IMG/VR virus record: IMGVR_UViG_3300027861_001490
Span: 1-42,911 of that record
Reading direction: 5' to 3' (one strand)
Length of the DNA stretch: 42,911 bases
From: a virus
The notes below the pieces were generated by a model. That model was given only the letters and a program-made list of their open reading frames with translations. It made no database searches and was not told the origin of the DNA. Positions 1 through 8,350 of this stretch are shown here, in pieces (positions within the stretch are counted from its first letter, which is position 1; each line of letters starts with the position of its first letter). A program made the translations under genes and the position numbers.

Positions 1-612
1 TGTTCAGAATACGCAATAGCAGGACAGTTGCAACAAAGACCATCACCTAGAGGTGGTGGATTATTTGCAGTAGAGAATTTCAGTTTTGTAGATAGCATCC
101 CACCATCAGAGATAATAAGAACGGTTAGATATTGGGATAAAGGTGGAACAGAAGATGGAGCTTTCACTGGTGGCTGCAAAATGCATAAAATGAAGAATAA
201 CTCTTTCATAGTAGAGCATCTAGTTTCTGGTTTATGGAAAGCTCCTAAACGAGAACAGATGATAAAAAATGTAGCACTCAATGATGGTAGGGCAACAATA
301 GTAGGCATAGAGCAAGAACCCGGATCAGGTGGTCTTGAGTCAGCCGACAACACAGTAAAAAATTTAGCAGGGTTCGCAGTTAAAAAAGACAAAGTTACAG
401 GTGATAAAGTTTTACGAGCCGAACCCTACGCTACTCAAATAGAAATAGGAAATGTGTATTTACTTAGAGGTGCATGGAATACAGATTTCATTCATCAGCA
501 TGAACTATTCCCCGCAGGTTTGAGAAAGGATTTTGTTGATTGCGCATCAGGAGCCTTTAATATGCTCAATGGTAAAGGTGTTGCTAGAGTTTGGGGAAGA
601 AGCGAAGAATAA
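1..612 (+). CDS. terL: Terminase large subunit, C-terminal nuclease part (5' end outside window)
   Basis: The reading frame is open from base 1, so the gene is truncated at its 5' end; 203 residues are visible. The start reads SEYAIAGQLQQRPSPRGGG, the linker typical between the ATPase and nuclease domains of large terminases. The RNase H-like nuclease follows: RYWD (visible residues 43-46) supplies the first metal-binding Asp, VGIEQEPGSGG (about 102-112) the middle acid, and RKDFVDCASGAFN (about 175-187) the last Asp cluster. The enzyme would cut concatemeric DNA during head filling. The ATPase half lies beyond the left edge. The TTG at 28 is only an internal codon, not the start. The next gene is an HNH endonuclease, and the portal gene follows that. 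Confidence 0.93.
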   Translation, partial: CSEYAIAGQLQQRPSPRGGGLFAVENFSFVDSIPPSEIIRTVRYWDKGGTEDGAFTGGCKMHKMKNNSFIVEHLVSGLWKAPKREQMIKNVALNDGRATIVGIEQEPGSGGLESADNTVKNLAGFAVKKDKVTGDKVLRAEPYATQIEIGNVYLLRGAWNTDFIHQHELFPAGLRKDFVDCASGAFNMLNGKGVARVWGRSEE

Positions 613-614
613 AT

Positions 615-668
615 TTGAAGAGATAGGAAGATATTCCGAAAACTGACTTCCGATCAGTTTCTCTTCAA
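615..668 (+). promoter_or_regulatory. Intercistronic hairpin before HNH gene
   Basis: Between the terminase stop and the HNH start there are nested inverted repeats. Bases 615-623 (TTGAAGAGA) pair with 660-668 (TCTCTTCAA), and AAACTGA (640-646) pairs with TCAGTTT (654-660) around a 7-nt loop; they share base 660. An alternative pairing joins TTCCGAA (634-640) with TTCGGAA (678-684). No T-run follows, so it looks more like an mRNA structure controlling or insulating the downstream endonuclease than an intrinsic terminator. Confidence 0.5.
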
Positions 669-703
669 TAATTTCAATTCGGAAAATTACTACGGAGGTG
701 GTT

Positions 704-1288
704 ATGAGAGTATGTGGAACAGAGAATTGCACAGGTAAGATTGTTGTTAAGAATAAATGTCAGAAATGTTACGATGTTTGGAAGTATCAAGCAAATAAGG
801 AAAAAATTAAACAACGAACAGCATTGTATTATTCAAATAACAAGGAAAGAATTTTACCACAGTTAAAAGAGTATCGTAAACAAAATAAAAAGAAGATTGC
901 AGCATATAAAAAAGTGTATCAGCAATCTGAGCAAGGAAAAGCTGTTATAAAGAAATGGCTAAAATCTGAATCTGGAAAAGTGTCAAGAACTGAGACAGAA
1001 AGCAAGTACAGTGCTTTAAATAAACACAAAGACAAGGCAAGAAATTTAGCAAATTACTATCTACCAGAAGCTGTGTGTGAAATAACTGATTGTAACGAAA
1101 TGGGTGAGAAACATCATCCCGATTATAGTAAGCCTTTAGAAGTTACATATCTATGCAAGAAGCATCATGTACAAGAAGAAATAAAAATTATGCCCTCAAG
1201 ACTTCATGATCTTGATGAAGTAGGTCATGTTTTAGGAACAGTATCAGAAGGAACTTACAAACACCTCACATTGGAGCTTGATAAATAA
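704..1288 (+). CDS. HNH endonuclease with zinc-binding N-terminus
   Basis: The 194-residue protein starts at ATG 704, five bases after a GGAGG at 694-698; an in-frame GTG at 698 lies inside that ribosome site and is less likely. The N-terminus has a four-cysteine pattern (C4, C9, C19, C22) suggesting a zinc knuckle. A long Lys/Gln-rich, probably helical DNA-binding stretch follows (about 25-110). The C-terminal third has an HNH-like core: C125/C130, H137-H138 in EKHHPDY, then C151 and H154-H155 in LCKKHH. Such proteins occur as free-standing homing endonucleases or as packaging-associated nucleases beside terminase. The position between terminase and portal, and the preceding hairpin, fit either role. 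It ends one base into the portal start (TAATG overlap). Confidence 0.75.
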   Translation: MRVCGTENCTGKIVVKNKCQKCYDVWKYQANKEKIKQRTALYYSNNKERILPQLKEYRKQNKKKIAAYKKVYQQSEQGKAVIKKWLKSESGKVSRTETESKYSALNKHKDKARNLANYYLPEAVCEITDCNEMGEKHHPDYSKPLEVTYLCKKHHVQEEIKIMPSRLHDLDEVGHVLGTVSEGTYKHLTLELDK

Positions 1289-2697
1289 TGGCAGAAGATA
1301 AAAATACAGTAACATTTAATAAAAAAGACTTTATAAGAACCATGAATGGTATTGTGGGCAGAAGTGATCTCCTACAAAGAGCAGGAAAATCTTATACAGA
1401 CGATAGAGATATATACAAGGCACTAGGGTTTTCGAACTCATTAACCTTCAAGCATTATTGGGAACAGTACAAAAGAGGAGACATTGCAAAGAGGGTTGTG
1501 GAAGCACCTGTTACAGAGTCGTGGAGACTCCCTCCTATAATTGTTGAAAATGATGACAATGAGAAAACTGAGTTCGAAGAACAGTGGGAAAAATTAAATA
1601 GAGAAAAAAATGTTCTTCATTACCTATTAAGATCAGACAAACTTAGTGGTATAGGTAGGTATAGTGGGCTTTTGTTAGGACTTGATGACGGACTTGATTT
1701 AGATAAGCCAGTAGGCAACCCTACAAAACTTCTATACCTTAGACCTTACAAAGAAGAAAGTGCTACAATAAAAACATTTGTAAATGATACTGCAGATGAA
1801 AGATTTGGTTTACCAGAGTTATATGAGATACAGACAACTACTCTTGCAACGGATACTGCAAGTACACAGACTAAGTTAGTACATTGGTCTAGAATAATCC
1901 ATATTGCGGAAGGATTATTAGAAGATGATGTGTATGGTACTCCAAGGCTAGAAGCTATTTTCAATCAGTTAAAGAATTTGGAATTGGTAAGTTGTGGTAG
2001 TGCAGAGATGTTCTGGAGAGGAGCACTACCGGGGTTTGCATTCATCCTAGACAAAGATGCTGTACTTGATTCTTCTTTAACAGAAGCAACTATGGCAACT
2101 GACCTAGAAAAGTATTTTCATAATTTACAAAGATCAGTAAACTTACAAGGAATGGACATTAAGAGTCTAGCTCCACAAGTTGCTGACCCATCAAATCATA
2201 TAGATGTATATGTTTCACTCATTTCAGGAGCAACAGGAATTCCAAAGAGAATCCTGATTGGGAGTGAGAGAGGTGAATTAGCTAGTTCTCAAGACGAGAC
2301 AGCTTGGAATAAGAGATTAGAAGAAAGAAGAATAAATTTTATATCCCCTAGTATTATTGATCCATTCATTCAAAGACTTCAAAAATTTGGAATATTAAAG
2401 GAAGCTACTTATAGTATTGAATGGAAACCAATAGCTGTACCTTCTGAGAAGGAGAAAGCTGAAATAGTTAAGACCCTTTCAGAAGCTATAGCGACTTACT
2501 TTAACGCAGTAGATGCATTTGATTTCTTACCATTTGAAATCTACATGAAGCATTTCTTAGATTTTGATCCGGAACTTGTGAGTAAGATTTTGGAGAAAAC
2601 TAAAGGGGCTGTAAGAACAAAATTGAATGAGCCAAGCTCGAAGACAAATCCTGAAGGTAGAGATTTGAACCCAAAGCAGGGAGAGGATAAGAAATGA
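1288..2697 (+). CDS. Portal protein (DUF1073-like)
   Basis: This 469-residue protein follows the terminase block and precedes the protease and capsid genes, the standard portal position. Early segments such as LTFKHYWEQYKRGDIAKRVVE, followed by the tryptophan of ESWRLPP (about residues 48-75), and a later AAGGI-like element, SGATGIPKRILIGSERGELASSQDE (about 313-337, read in pieces), match the DUF1073/HI1409 type of portal. The C-terminal 40 residues are polar and Lys/Pro-rich, as usual for portals. The portal dodecamer forms the DNA channel of the capsid and docks terminase. Database searches may label this family Acb1-like N-terminal domain, but no anti-CBASS phosphodiesterase domain is apparent. 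Confidence 0.85.
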   Translation: MAEDKNTVTFNKKDFIRTMNGIVGRSDLLQRAGKSYTDDRDIYKALGFSNSLTFKHYWEQYKRGDIAKRVVEAPVTESWRLPPIIVENDDNEKTEFEEQWEKLNREKNVLHYLLRSDKLSGIGRYSGLLLGLDDGLDLDKPVGNPTKLLYLRPYKEESATIKTFVNDTADERFGLPELYEIQTTTLATDTASTQTKLVHWSRIIHIAEGLLEDDVYGTPRLEAIFNQLKNLELVSCGSAEMFWRGALPGFAFILDKDAVLDSSLTEATMATDLEKYFHNLQRSVNLQGMDIKSLAPQVADPSNHIDVYVSLISGATGIPKRILIGSERGELASSQDETAWNKRLEERRINFISPSIIDPFIQRLQKFGILKEATYSIEWKPIAVPSEKEKAEIVKTLSEAIATYFNAVDAFDFLPFEIYMKHFLDFDPELVSKILEKTKGAVRTKLNEPSSKTNPEGRDLNPKQGEDKK

Positions 2698-2909
2698 GCC
2701 AAGGACATAAGATTAAATTACTAGAAACAAGAGATGATAAATTATCAGACCTTTTCCACATGAGAACGAAAGATTACAACGATCTTGTAAATACAGTTAA
2801 CTTTTTAGCACTTGAAGTAGGAATGTTTCTGACACATGACATTGATCCTGACTGTCCGAAGAAGCTATTTGTGGAGACACATCCTGACTTATTTGAGGAG
2901 AACCTATAA
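2694..2909 (+). CDS. Small acidic protein of unknown function
   Basis: A 71-residue acidic protein whose start overlaps the portal stop by four bases (ATGA) and whose stop overlaps the next start, so it is translated within the head operon. There is no signal peptide, membrane segment or motif I recognise. It is mostly charged, with a central hydrophobic helix-like stretch (VNFLALEVGMFL, about 34-45). The placement suggests an accessory virion or assembly role; this is inference only. Confidence 0.6.
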   Translation: MSQGHKIKLLETRDDKLSDLFHMRTKDYNDLVNTVNFLALEVGMFLTHDIDPDCPKKLFVETHPDLFEENL

Positions 2910-3325
2910 TGTCAGAAGAACTTAGAAGAGTAGAGGAAAATCTAGAGAAGAATTTCAGAATAGTTTTTGATAAGCTTGATGCTATGAACACTCAGATAAC
3001 TACTCATAAAGTACTCATAGAGACTTGTGGTAATGACTCAGATGCATTAAAGGATACAGTTCACGGAAATGGCAAAGCAGGTTTGGTTATAGAAGTAGAT
3101 AGGATAAAGACTACTCTAAAGAATACAGGTATAATGAAAAGAAGTATGTGGACAAATGCAGGAATAATATTCTCATGCGTGGGAGTCACCGCAGCAATAT
3201 TCTTTAGTATCATGGCTGCTAATAGTGCAAGCAAAGATCGTTTCTACAAAAAAGACGGTAGCAGACTAGAAAAAAGAATATCATACTTGGAATCGTTAAA
3301 AGAGGAAATGAATGACACTAACTAA
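2909..3325 (+). CDS. Coiled-coil protein with one membrane segment
   Basis: A 138-residue protein. The first 35 residues are charged and helical, suggesting a short coiled coil, and a single hydrophobic segment lies at about 84-104 (NAGIIFSCVGVTAAIFFSIM). It is followed by a basic/charged tail. This layout resembles small phage membrane proteins of the XhlA or spanin/holin-accessory kind, but no diagnostic motif is present. It overlaps the next gene by 14 bases. A contribution to lysis or entry is possible, since a lipoprotein and a holin-like protein lie 1.4 kb downstream. Function is not established. Confidence 0.6.
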   Translation: MSEELRRVEENLEKNFRIVFDKLDAMNTQITTHKVLIETCGNDSDALKDTVHGNGKAGLVIEVDRIKTTLKNTGIMKRSMWTNAGIIFSCVGVTAAIFFSIMAANSASKDRFYKKDGSRLEKRISYLESLKEEMNDTN

Positions 3326-4682
3326 ATCGAGAGAAAGTGATCAAAAACACAATAAAAGAGTATTCTTAGCTTCTGGAGAACCATTAGAAGGTGTTGTTAT
3401 AGTTGACAAGAATGGGGATCAGACAGGAACACCATTAACACCATTGACTGTAAGTACTGCTGCAGGTCTATTTAGCATTGATGCTTTTGCAAGACAAAGA
3501 ATGTCGCAACCTATTACAATATTTGATAGCAAGCAGTTACACGACAATTCACCTTTGTCATGGGATGACCAAGAAGTGTCGGGAGGAAGCACAACATCTA
3601 CTCACTCAGCTAATAAGGCATCAACCACTATGGGAGTCGCTCTTAATACAGCAGGGAGAAGAGTAAGGCAGACATTCAGATGTTTTAATTATCAACCGGG
3701 AAAATCTCAACTTGTCTTTCTGACAGGCACTCTAGGTCTTAGTGGTGGAGGAACAGGCATTACCCGTTACATGGGATACTTTGAAGACAGTAATGGAATC
3801 TATTTTAAAGATAATGAAGGAACTATCCAAGTAGGTATTAGATCAAATGCGACAGGGAGTGTCGTAGATAATGTAGTGAGTCAGGATAGTTGGAATGTAG
3901 ATGGCCTAGGTCACGCAAGCAATTCGTTAAATCCATCGGGAGTAACTATGGATGTTACTGATAAATCTCAAATAGGCTTTATTGATTTTGAGTGGTTGGG
4001 AGTAGGAACAGTGGGAATAGGTTTTGTTATTAATCGAATTCCTTATTATGTACATTTCTTTCATCATGCTAATATACTGTCTGGTGTTTATATGTCTAGT
4101 CCCAATCTACCTCTCAGATATGAGATAGAGAATGATGGTACAGGAGCAGCATCTACGCTTGAGCATATATGTGGAACTGTTATTAGTGAAGGAGGACAAC
4201 AAGAGATAGGAGTGGACAGAAACTCATCTACTGATAATACTCAAGTGACTTGTGCCACAGTGGGAGTTCTGTACGCTATTAAAGGTATTAGATTAAAGTC
4301 TAATCATTTAGATGACACTGTTAAAGTATTAAAAATAGCATTATCACTTCAATCAGCTAGTGATGACATAGAGTGGGTATTAATGTTTGACCCAACAATA
4401 GCAGGTAGCCCTACTTGGAATGCAGAAACAAATAGTGCGGTTGAATCATTTACAGGAGCTACAGCCAATACAATTACTAATGGTTCAAGGATGGATGCAG
4501 GATATGTTTCTACTGGTTCGGGGCAAAATGCTTCTGGTGGAAGTTCTTCAAATATTACAAATGCCTTATTATTAGGATCAAGTATAGCAAAAACTCCAAC
4601 AACTATTGTTCTATGTGCAAAATCATTGACATCAGTAAATGCTATTGTAGAGGGAGGCATCACTTGGAAAGAATTAACATAA
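3312..4682 (+). CDS. Putative virion surface protein, beta-rich
   Basis: A 456-residue protein rich in Gly, Ser and Thr, with alternating hydrophobic residues typical of beta-sandwich phage surface proteins. It has no signal peptide. A central block (RIPYYVHFFHHAN, then GVYMSSPNLPLRYEIENDG and TGAASTLEHICGTVISEGG, roughly residues 235-290) looks like a conserved core; I have an impression of similar blocks in other phage proteins but cannot confirm it here. The gene sits between portal and protease, where head fibres or decoration proteins are sometimes found. Receptor binding or capsid decoration is the most reasonable guess. It could also be an ejection-related or tail protein encoded out of place. 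Confidence 0.6.
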   Translation: MTLTKSRESDQKHNKRVFLASGEPLEGVVIVDKNGDQTGTPLTPLTVSTAAGLFSIDAFARQRMSQPITIFDSKQLHDNSPLSWDDQEVSGGSTTSTHSANKASTTMGVALNTAGRRVRQTFRCFNYQPGKSQLVFLTGTLGLSGGGTGITRYMGYFEDSNGIYFKDNEGTIQVGIRSNATGSVVDNVVSQDSWNVDGLGHASNSLNPSGVTMDVTDKSQIGFIDFEWLGVGTVGIGFVINRIPYYVHFFHHANILSGVYMSSPNLPLRYEIENDGTGAASTLEHICGTVISEGGQQEIGVDRNSSTDNTQVTCATVGVLYAIKGIRLKSNHLDDTVKVLKIALSLQSASDDIEWVLMFDPTIAGSPTWNAETNSAVESFTGATANTITNGSRMDAGYVSTGSGQNASGGSSSNITNALLLGSSIAKTPTTIVLCAKSLTSVNAIVEGGITWKELT

Positions 4683-4698
4683 TTAGAAAGGATTCAAA

Positions 4699-4824
4699 AT
4701 GAAGAAAACAATAATTATATATTGTGCAGTCGCAGCTTTTGTAGTAATGAGTGTAGTAAGCTGTACGATGTCAAATTTAAAAGTAGGGAATGTAACAACT
4801 GATAAGGTAAAGGTGACTGAATAA
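4699..4824 (+). CDS. Small lipoprotein (41 aa)
   Basis: A short ORF with AGAAAGGA upstream of its ATG. The protein has a basic N-terminus (MKKT), a hydrophobic core and a lipobox VVSC, with the lipidated Cys at residue 22; the mature part is only about 20 residues. Its stop overlaps the ATG of the holin-like gene by one base. Tiny lipoproteins beside holins suggest an outer-membrane spanin (Rz1-like) role, though the mature part is shorter and less Pro-rich than usual. It could instead act in superinfection exclusion. Confidence 0.65.
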   Translation: MKKTIIIYCAVAAFVVMSVVSCTMSNLKVGNVTTDKVKVTE

Positions 4825-5012
4825 TGAGGAAAAGTATTTGGAAGTCAAAATCGTTTTTAACAGGTCTTGTTGGATTAGCAGTCACTGTAGTAGCAGGTTA
4901 TGGAATAGATATTCCTGCTGACGTATTGGTTAAAGTATTAGAAGGAATATTAGGTCTTGGTGGAATAGTTCTAGTTGGTAAGTCTGCAGCAAAAAGAATG
5001 ACTAAGGAATAA
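4824..5012 (+). CDS. Holin-like small membrane protein
   Basis: A 62-residue protein with a basic start (MRKSIWKSK), two hydrophobic segments (about 10-26 and 36-52), a short polar turn between them and a Lys/Arg-rich tail (AAKRMTKE). Small size, two membrane helices and a charged C-terminus are typical of class II holins, which form inner-membrane lesions at lysis. Coupling to the lipoprotein gene supports a lysis module. No endolysin is adjacent, so the partner enzyme is elsewhere or this protein is a minor membrane component. Confidence 0.6.
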   Translation: MRKSIWKSKSFLTGLVGLAVTVVAGYGIDIPADVLVKVLEGILGLGGIVLVGKSAAKRMTKE

Positions 5013-5015
5013 AAC

Positions 5016-6803
5016 ATGGATAAAACAGAAAATGCTGTCATCACAGTAGAAACAGAAGATGCTACAATAACTATCGACACCGATAAAGTTACAGATTCTG
5101 ATGAAGTTGTAGAGGAAATTGGTGAAGATGTTCTAAGCCCTAACGAGGGGGAAGCACATGATACCTTTCTCAATAGATGTATGGTATTTCCTGCAATGAT
5201 GAAGGATTTTCCAATGCAAAGAGATAGATGGACAGCATGTACACAGACTTTTGAAGGTGTGCATCAGAATATGGTCTCTAACAGCTTAGTAGCTCAAGTA
5301 AGTAACTTCAGTATGCGTAGAGAGGTCAAAGATGGTATCCCACACATAGTAGTTCCGATAGTTGCCTTAGTAGAAGGTGTACATAGTGGCAGTGGGGGTG
5401 CTGTGATGCATTCAGCAAGTGAGATACAACGTACCGCAGGAGATTGGAATGGTACACCACTTACTCTTAACCATCCAACAGTTGGAGGAAACAGTGTTTC
5501 AGCTTTGAATCCTACTATAATGAAGCAATGGAGTGTAGGTTCTTTTGAAAATGTTTTTTATGAAGGTGGTAAGTTAAAAGGTGAGGGTTGGATTAATGTT
5601 GAGAAACTTTCCCAATTATCTCCGGAAACACTGGTTAGAATAAAACAAGGAGAGGAACTTGAAGTATCCACAGGTTTCTTTAGTGCAACAGATAGTATTG
5701 AAGGGACTTGGAAGGGTGAGAAATTTGAAGGCACAGTGATGGATATAATTCCAGATCATTTAGCATTGCTTCCACATGATGAAGGAGCTTGCAGTATGAA
5801 AGATGGTTGTGGAATAAGAGATGAAGGAGAATGTGAAACCTGCAGAGTAAATAATTCTACTCTTGAATTGGTACAAGCAGGAACAGAGGAAACAATAATT
5901 GAACCACAAGGGGGTGAGGAAAAAATTAAAGTAAATGTAAATGAACTTAAGAAGCAAGGTTTTTATGTAAATGAGTTAAGTCATAGTAAACTTAGAGAAG
6001 CTTTGATTCAAAGAGTAAATGCAATGGACACAAGTGGTACTATGCATTTTTTAAGGGAAGTTTTTGATGATCACTTTATTTTTGAGAAGCTCTCTGCTGA
6101 TGGCACTCAGTTATTTAGTCAGAAGTTCTCAATAAAATCTAATAATGATGAATTAAAGATTAAAGGTGAACCGAAAGAAGTGAGAGAAAAAGTTGAGTTT
6201 ATTCCACTTGAAGTGAATAAAAATTCTAAAATTGAGGAGGCAGTGATGCTAAGAAAAGATTTAGTCGAAGCTCTTATTACGAATGCAGAGACTCCATATG
6301 ATGCAGATGATAGGGATTCGCTAGTTGCAATGAGTGAAGAGAAGTTCGAAAACGTAGTTAAGTTTGTTGATTGCAAGTGCAAAGAGGAAGCAGTTACAAC
6401 TAACAAAGAAGAAGTTAAGGAAGAAGTTAAAAAGGAAATTACAGTTAATGAGGAGAAAGAAGTGGAAGACACTAAAATGACTTATGCTGAACTTCTTGAA
6501 AATGCTGCTCCAGAGGATAGAGAGTTTATAGAAAACGGAACTGCAATGTATAAAGAAGAAAAAGCGAAAGCTGTTAACGCATTAGTTGAGAATTCTAGAA
6601 ATCCTTTTTCTAAGGAAACACTGGAAGCGAAGAGTTTGAAAGAGTTGAAGGAACTAGCTGTTCTTGGTAACGTGCCAGTTTCTTTCGAGGGCAACAACCC
6701 TGATACGTCTGTTAAAGTGCCTAAAGCAGGTGAAAGACAGAATGACGGAAAAGGTGTACCTACAGTACAGACTCTATCAAGTTTCATTAGAGAAGCTAAG
6801 TAA
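5016..6803 (+). CDS. Prohead protease (DUF2213-like) fused to scaffold
   Basis: A 595-residue, strongly acidic protein. Residues about 50-80 hold a small conserved region (FLNRCMVFPAMMKDFP) often seen near head maturation proteases. Residues about 105-270 match the DUF2213 protease pattern: WNGTPLTLNHPTVGG, LKGEGWINVEKL, GEELEVSTGFF, then DHLALLPHDEGACS. The His of LNHP and the Ser of EVSTG are candidate catalytic residues for this U35-like protease. The C-terminal half is Glu/Lys-rich and probably coiled, as expected of a scaffold that is digested during maturation. It ends with a Pro/Gly segment and an IREAK tail. The position just before the decoration and capsid genes fits. Confidence 0.85.
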   Translation: MDKTENAVITVETEDATITIDTDKVTDSDEVVEEIGEDVLSPNEGEAHDTFLNRCMVFPAMMKDFPMQRDRWTACTQTFEGVHQNMVSNSLVAQVSNFSMRREVKDGIPHIVVPIVALVEGVHSGSGGAVMHSASEIQRTAGDWNGTPLTLNHPTVGGNSVSALNPTIMKQWSVGSFENVFYEGGKLKGEGWINVEKLSQLSPETLVRIKQGEELEVSTGFFSATDSIEGTWKGEKFEGTVMDIIPDHLALLPHDEGACSMKDGCGIRDEGECETCRVNNSTLELVQAGTEETIIEPQGGEEKIKVNVNELKKQGFYVNELSHSKLREALIQRVNAMDTSGTMHFLREVFDDHFIFEKLSADGTQLFSQKFSIKSNNDELKIKGEPKEVREKVEFIPLEVNKNSKIEEAVMLRKDLVEALITNAETPYDADDRDSLVAMSEEKFENVVKFVDCKCKEEAVTTNKEEVKEEVKKEITVNEEKEVEDTKMTYAELLENAAPEDREFIENGTAMYKEEKAKAVNALVENSRNPFSKETLEAKSLKELKELAVLGNVPVSFEGNNPDTSVKVPKAGERQNDGKGVPTVQTLSSFIREAK

Positions 6804-6824
6804 AGTAGAGAATTAATAATTTTT

Positions 6825-6840
6825 AAATTTAGGAGGAAAA
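6825..6840 (+). promoter_or_regulatory. Strong ribosome site before decoration gene
   Basis: AAATTTAGGAGGAAAA precedes the decoration protein. The same 16 bases recur at 18483-18498 before the tail tube gene. A full AGGAGG with A-rich flanks marks the highly expressed virion genes. Confidence 0.7.
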
Positions 6841-6846
6841 CAAAAG

Positions 6847-7275
6847 ATGGCTCCAAAGACTATTATAGTTAAAGGAAATCCAGTTAGGGGTGAGAAAATT
6901 GCTAACGCAGCTATCACACCGGGACATCTATGCGAATTTATAAGTACTGATAAAATTCAGAAGCAAGCAGGTAATGCCTCTAATTTTCTTAGAATGTTTG
7001 CATTAGAGAACTCACTAATTGGTGATGAGATTGGAACTGACTATGCTGCAGCACAACAAGTGCAGTATGGTATCTTCAATGGTGGAGATGAAGTTTATGC
7101 ATGGCTTTCAGACGGAGAGAGTGTAGTAATCGGTGATGAACTTGAAGCAGGTACAACAGATGGTGAGCTTATTAAGCTTGCTTCTGGAACGGCTATTGCT
7201 GTAGCAAAAGCTGCAGTAGACCTATCAGCTTCTGCAAACGCTGCTAAAGGCAGAGTAATCGCAATCATAATCTAA
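6847..7275 (+). CDS. Capsid decoration/cement-like protein
   Basis: A 142-residue, small-residue-rich protein immediately before the major capsid gene. It contains a GHLCEF-type strand near residue 27, then Gly/Asp-rich turns (GGDEVYAWLSDGESVVIGDELEAG, read in pieces, about 75-98) and an Ala-rich end. The pattern matches beta-barrel head decoration proteins that occupy this position in many siphoviruses. These proteins stabilise the expanded capsid. The exact family cannot be fixed by eye. The full AGGAGG signal upstream suggests high expression. Confidence 0.7.
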   Translation: MAPKTIIVKGNPVRGEKIANAAITPGHLCEFISTDKIQKQAGNASNFLRMFALENSLIGDEIGTDYAAAQQVQYGIFNGGDEVYAWLSDGESVVIGDELEAGTTDGELIKLASGTAIAVAKAAVDLSASANAAKGRVIAIII

Positions 7276-7293
7276 TTTAGGGAGAGATAAAAG

Positions 7294-8286
7294 ATGGATG
7301 TAAACATTGACGTTATTAACGCAGGTACAGGTTATGGTGGAGTTGCTGAAAAGCTTCTACATAATAACATGAATGTATCTTCTTTAAGAACAAACGCTGT
7401 CCTTACATATGATGAATGGAAGGATATAGACACTGTAGTTCTACAGGAGGCTCACAGGAGACTAGGTGGAGTTAACGACCTTATCGAAAGAGGACTTGTT
7501 AGAACTGGTGGTGGATTAGGAAGTACGGTATTACAATGGCAGGATGCTAGTGATACTGATGATGCAGAAGTTAACATGGATGGTGTGAGTAGAAGTGCAA
7601 AAGATAGACAAGAATTTGACACTAACTATCTACCTTTACCAATCATTCATAGAGATTTTGGTTTCAGTATTAGGGAAATCGAAGCTTCTAGAAATACTAC
7701 TGCTAGTCAGCCACTTGATCTTTCAATGGCAGAAGAAGCTTCAAGAAAAGTTGCTGAAAAAGCAGAAAGTATTCTGTTCACAGGTTTAAGTACTTACTCA
7801 ATGGGTTCAAATGGTGGAATCATTTACGGATACACCGATCACCCTGACAGAAATACTCAAACGCTTTCACAGAACTGGGATGCTTCTGGTAAAACAGGAC
7901 AGGAGATTCTAACAGATGTTATTACTGCAAAACAGGCTCTGATTAACGACAGACATTATGGGCCGTTTATGCTTTACATACCAACTGCTTATGAGTCAGT
8001 TCTGGATGACGAATTTAGTACTCAGTACCCAAGATCAATCAGAAGTAGATTGCTTGAGCTTGAAGGACTGCAAGGTATTAAAGTTTCTGATTTCTTAACT
8101 GCTAATAACATAGTGATGGTTTCTATGCAAAGCACAGTTGTTAGAATGGTTGAAGGTCTTCCGCTTACAACAGTACAGTGGGAAACTGAAGGTGGAATGC
8201 AAGTGAACTTTAAAGTGATGACAATCATGGTTCCGCAGATTAGGTCTACACAGGCTAACAGAAGCGGTATCGTTCATATTTCATAA
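7294..8286 (+). CDS. Major capsid protein (HK97-fold, encapsulin-like)
   Basis: A 330-residue protein. Features include an N-terminal arm, LQWQDASDTDDAEVNMDG (about 91-108), PLPIIHRDFGFSIREIEAS (about 122-140) and SMAEEASRKVAEKAESILFTG (about 150-170, read in pieces). Near the end, GGMQVNFKVMTIMVPQIRS is like the last strand of HK97-type coat proteins related to family 1 encapsulins. Position after protease and decoration genes supports it. It begins at ATG 7294 after GGGAGAG. No separate delta domain is visible in front, consistent with scaffold function being supplied by the protease fusion. Confidence 0.88.
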   Translation: MDVNIDVINAGTGYGGVAEKLLHNNMNVSSLRTNAVLTYDEWKDIDTVVLQEAHRRLGGVNDLIERGLVRTGGGLGSTVLQWQDASDTDDAEVNMDGVSRSAKDRQEFDTNYLPLPIIHRDFGFSIREIEASRNTTASQPLDLSMAEEASRKVAEKAESILFTGLSTYSMGSNGGIIYGYTDHPDRNTQTLSQNWDASGKTGQEILTDVITAKQALINDRHYGPFMLYIPTAYESVLDDEFSTQYPRSIRSRLLELEGLQGIKVSDFLTANNIVMVSMQSTVVRMVEGLPLTTVQWETEGGMQVNFKVMTIMVPQIRSTQANRSGIVHIS

Positions 8287-8350
8287 TTGCTCACAGTAAC
8301 CAATCTGTTTTTTAATACTTTATTTTAACCATAAATAAAAGGACAATAAA

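Noticed and set aside
1288-2697. Anti-CBASS Acb1 enzyme
   Set aside because: The name attaches to the DUF1073 region in databases, but the gene has portal size and position, and no phosphodiesterase motif is visible.
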